This document shows positions 63,138-64,000 of a stretch of 64,000 nucleotides of DNA, piece by piece. Position 1 is the first letter of the stretch; every line of letters begins with the position of its first letter. Under the pieces are notes generated by a model. That model saw nothing but the letters and a program-made list of their open reading frames with translations. It was not told where the DNA came from and ran no database searches. This DNA is from CAZYFH01 sp964646815 (GTDB lineage: Bacteria > Acidobacteriota > Vicinamibacteria > Vicinamibacterales > UBA8438), in assembly GCA_964646815.1 (NCBI GenBank), contig CAZYFH010000003.1:62001-126000 (forward strand), written 5' to 3'. The position numbers and the translations under genes are program-made.

Positions 63138-63283
63138 ATGCGGAACAAACCGAGATTCTCGTACTCGTTGCGGACTGTCTGCACCACGACCCTGGCGTGC
63201 CCGGCGCGCCTCTTGGGCGCGGAGTGGGACTCTCCGGGTTGCCCCCCGTAGGGATTCGGGGCGAAGACCCATCTCGTTAGTAG
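63138..63283. repeat. Dispersed ~150-bp repeat, copy B
   Basis: Second copy of the element at 18-168 and in the same orientation. It fills most of the gap between the tannase and CoA-transferase starts, so it also contains or abuts their promoters. Shared blocks: 63138-63168, 63203-63234 and 63251-63283. Confidence 0.5.
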
Positions 63284-63305
63284 ATAGGCTCTATAATCCG
63301 GCCGC

Positions 63306-64000
63306 ATGCCCCCGCTCGATGGACTCCGCGTCATCGACCTCACGCGCGTGCTCGCCGGTCCCTACTGCACGATGCTGCTCGGCGACATGGGTGCGGAGGT
63401 CATCAAGATCGAAGAACCGACCCATGGGGACGATACGCGCGCATGGGCACCCCACCGCGACGGCTGGAGCACCTTTTTCCTCGGCCTGAACCGCAGCAAG
63501 AAGAGCGTCGCGCTCGACCTGAAGAGCACTGAGGGCGCCGACGCGCTGCGTCGCCTCATCCGCGCCGCCGACGTGGTGGTCGAGAACTTTCGACCCGGTA
63601 GCCTCGCCCGCCTCGGCTTCGACTACGGGGCGGTCGAGGCGCTCAATCCGCGCATCATCTATTGCTCGATCACTGGCTACGGGCAGTCGGGCTCCAAGAA
63701 GGACTTGCCCGGCTACGACGCGGTCATCCAGGCCGAGAGTGGTCTAATGGACGTGACTGGCTTCCCTGACGGTCCGCCGACACGCGTCGGTGTCGCCATC
63801 ACTGACTACCTAGCCGGGCTGTACGCCATGAGCGGCATCCTGCTCGCGCTGCGGGAACGGGACCGGACCGGCCGCGGCCAGCAGGTCGATATCGGGCTGA
63901 TGGACGCGATGACGTCGGCGCTCGCCCTGCCGGCGCTCATCTACTTCAACACCGGCACGGCGCCCGGTCGCGAGGGCAATCAGCACCATTCGCTTACGCC
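63306..64000 (+). CDS. CaiB/BaiF-family CoA transferase (3' end outside window)
   Basis: First 231 codons of a class III CoA transferase. PPLDGLRVIDLTRVLAGPYC, GAEVIKIEEPTHGDDTR, VVVENFRPGSLARLGFDY and IIYCSITGYGQSG are family hallmarks, and the catalytic Asp is in VDIGLMDAM. It moves CoA between acyl-CoA and a free acid; donor and acceptor unknown. Start ATG 63306. The frame is open to the window edge. Confidence 0.92.
   Translation, partial: MPPLDGLRVIDLTRVLAGPYCTMLLGDMGAEVIKIEEPTHGDDTRAWAPHRDGWSTFFLGLNRSKKSVALDLKSTEGADALRRLIRAADVVVENFRPGSLARLGFDYGAVEALNPRIIYCSITGYGQSGSKKDLPGYDAVIQAESGLMDVTGFPDGPPTRVGVAITDYLAGLYAMSGILLALRERDRTGRGQQVDIGLMDAMTSALALPALIYFNTGTAPGREGNQHHSLT

Noticed and set aside
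1..64000. CRISPR array, rRNA genes, prophage
   Set aside because: No regularly spaced short repeats, rRNA sequence or phage structural genes were seen on reading either strand; only the IS110 remnant and small inverted repeats indicate mobile DNA.

Overview
The window is high-GC bacterial chromosome. Its gene content points to an uncultured Acidobacteriota, most likely the Vicinamibacteria lineage. The signs are a DUF1592/DUF1552 pair next to an ankyrin protein, several secreted PQQ-type beta-propellers, two large FlgO/CBM9/DUF5916 outer-membrane proteins, remnants of Ser/Thr kinases with an acidobacterial-style N-terminus, a CarD regulator and many secreted hydrolases. The taxonomic call is inferred from gene content only; no rRNA gene is present.

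Layout. 0-6 kb: plsC acyltransferase, CarD, an exported methyltransferase, tRNA-Leu(CAA) and the first DUF5916 outer-membrane protein. 6-11.5 kb: DUF1592 plus DUF1552 operon with a divergent ankyrin protein. 11.5-17 kb: a decayed zone. It holds a frameshifted DUF1330 gene, a hydrolase tail, a TIGR02391-like remnant, three kinase remnants and an IS110 transposase remnant, mixed with intact genes (a secreted esterase, an SRPBCC-Rieske fusion, a methyltransferase and a small membrane protein). 17-28 kb: a PQQ propeller, a secreted protein of unknown role, a polytopic membrane protein, a FtsX-type ABC exporter operon, a DUF3089 hydrolase, a PilZ protein and a CNNM/CBS membrane protein. 27.8-34.1 kb: a tight five-gene run: glgB, glutamate dehydrogenase, aspartate kinase, enoyl-CoA hydratase, LOG-family protein. 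34-48.8 kb: epoxide hydrolase, two PQQ propellers (one behind a GNAT gene, one behind a STAS gene), a cyclase-family protein, the second DUF5916 protein, amidase, esterase, and a large protein combining a carboxypeptidase-regulatory domain, a heme motif and a propeller. 48.9-53.1 kb: thiolase, DASS transporter and N-acyl-D-amino-acid deacylase, in transcription order on the minus strand. 53.2-61.4 kb: a complete respiratory formate dehydrogenase locus. 61.5-64 kb: a tannase-family esterase and the 5' part of a CoA-transferase gene that runs off the window.

The clearest physiological unit is the formate locus. The catalytic subunit is split by an in-frame UGA at the position used for selenocysteine in FdnG-type enzymes, and a bacterial SECIS-like hairpin follows it immediately. 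It is therefore read as one Tat-exported selenoprotein of about 1002 residues. It is followed by the iron-sulfur subunit, the cytochrome b subunit and FdhE. Genes for a heme-c protein, FdhD and a diheme cytochrome c diverge from it. The other main themes are secreted oxidoreductase/propeller proteins and hydrolases, central carbon/nitrogen metabolism in the glgB run, and a marked density of broken genes and small inverted repeats.
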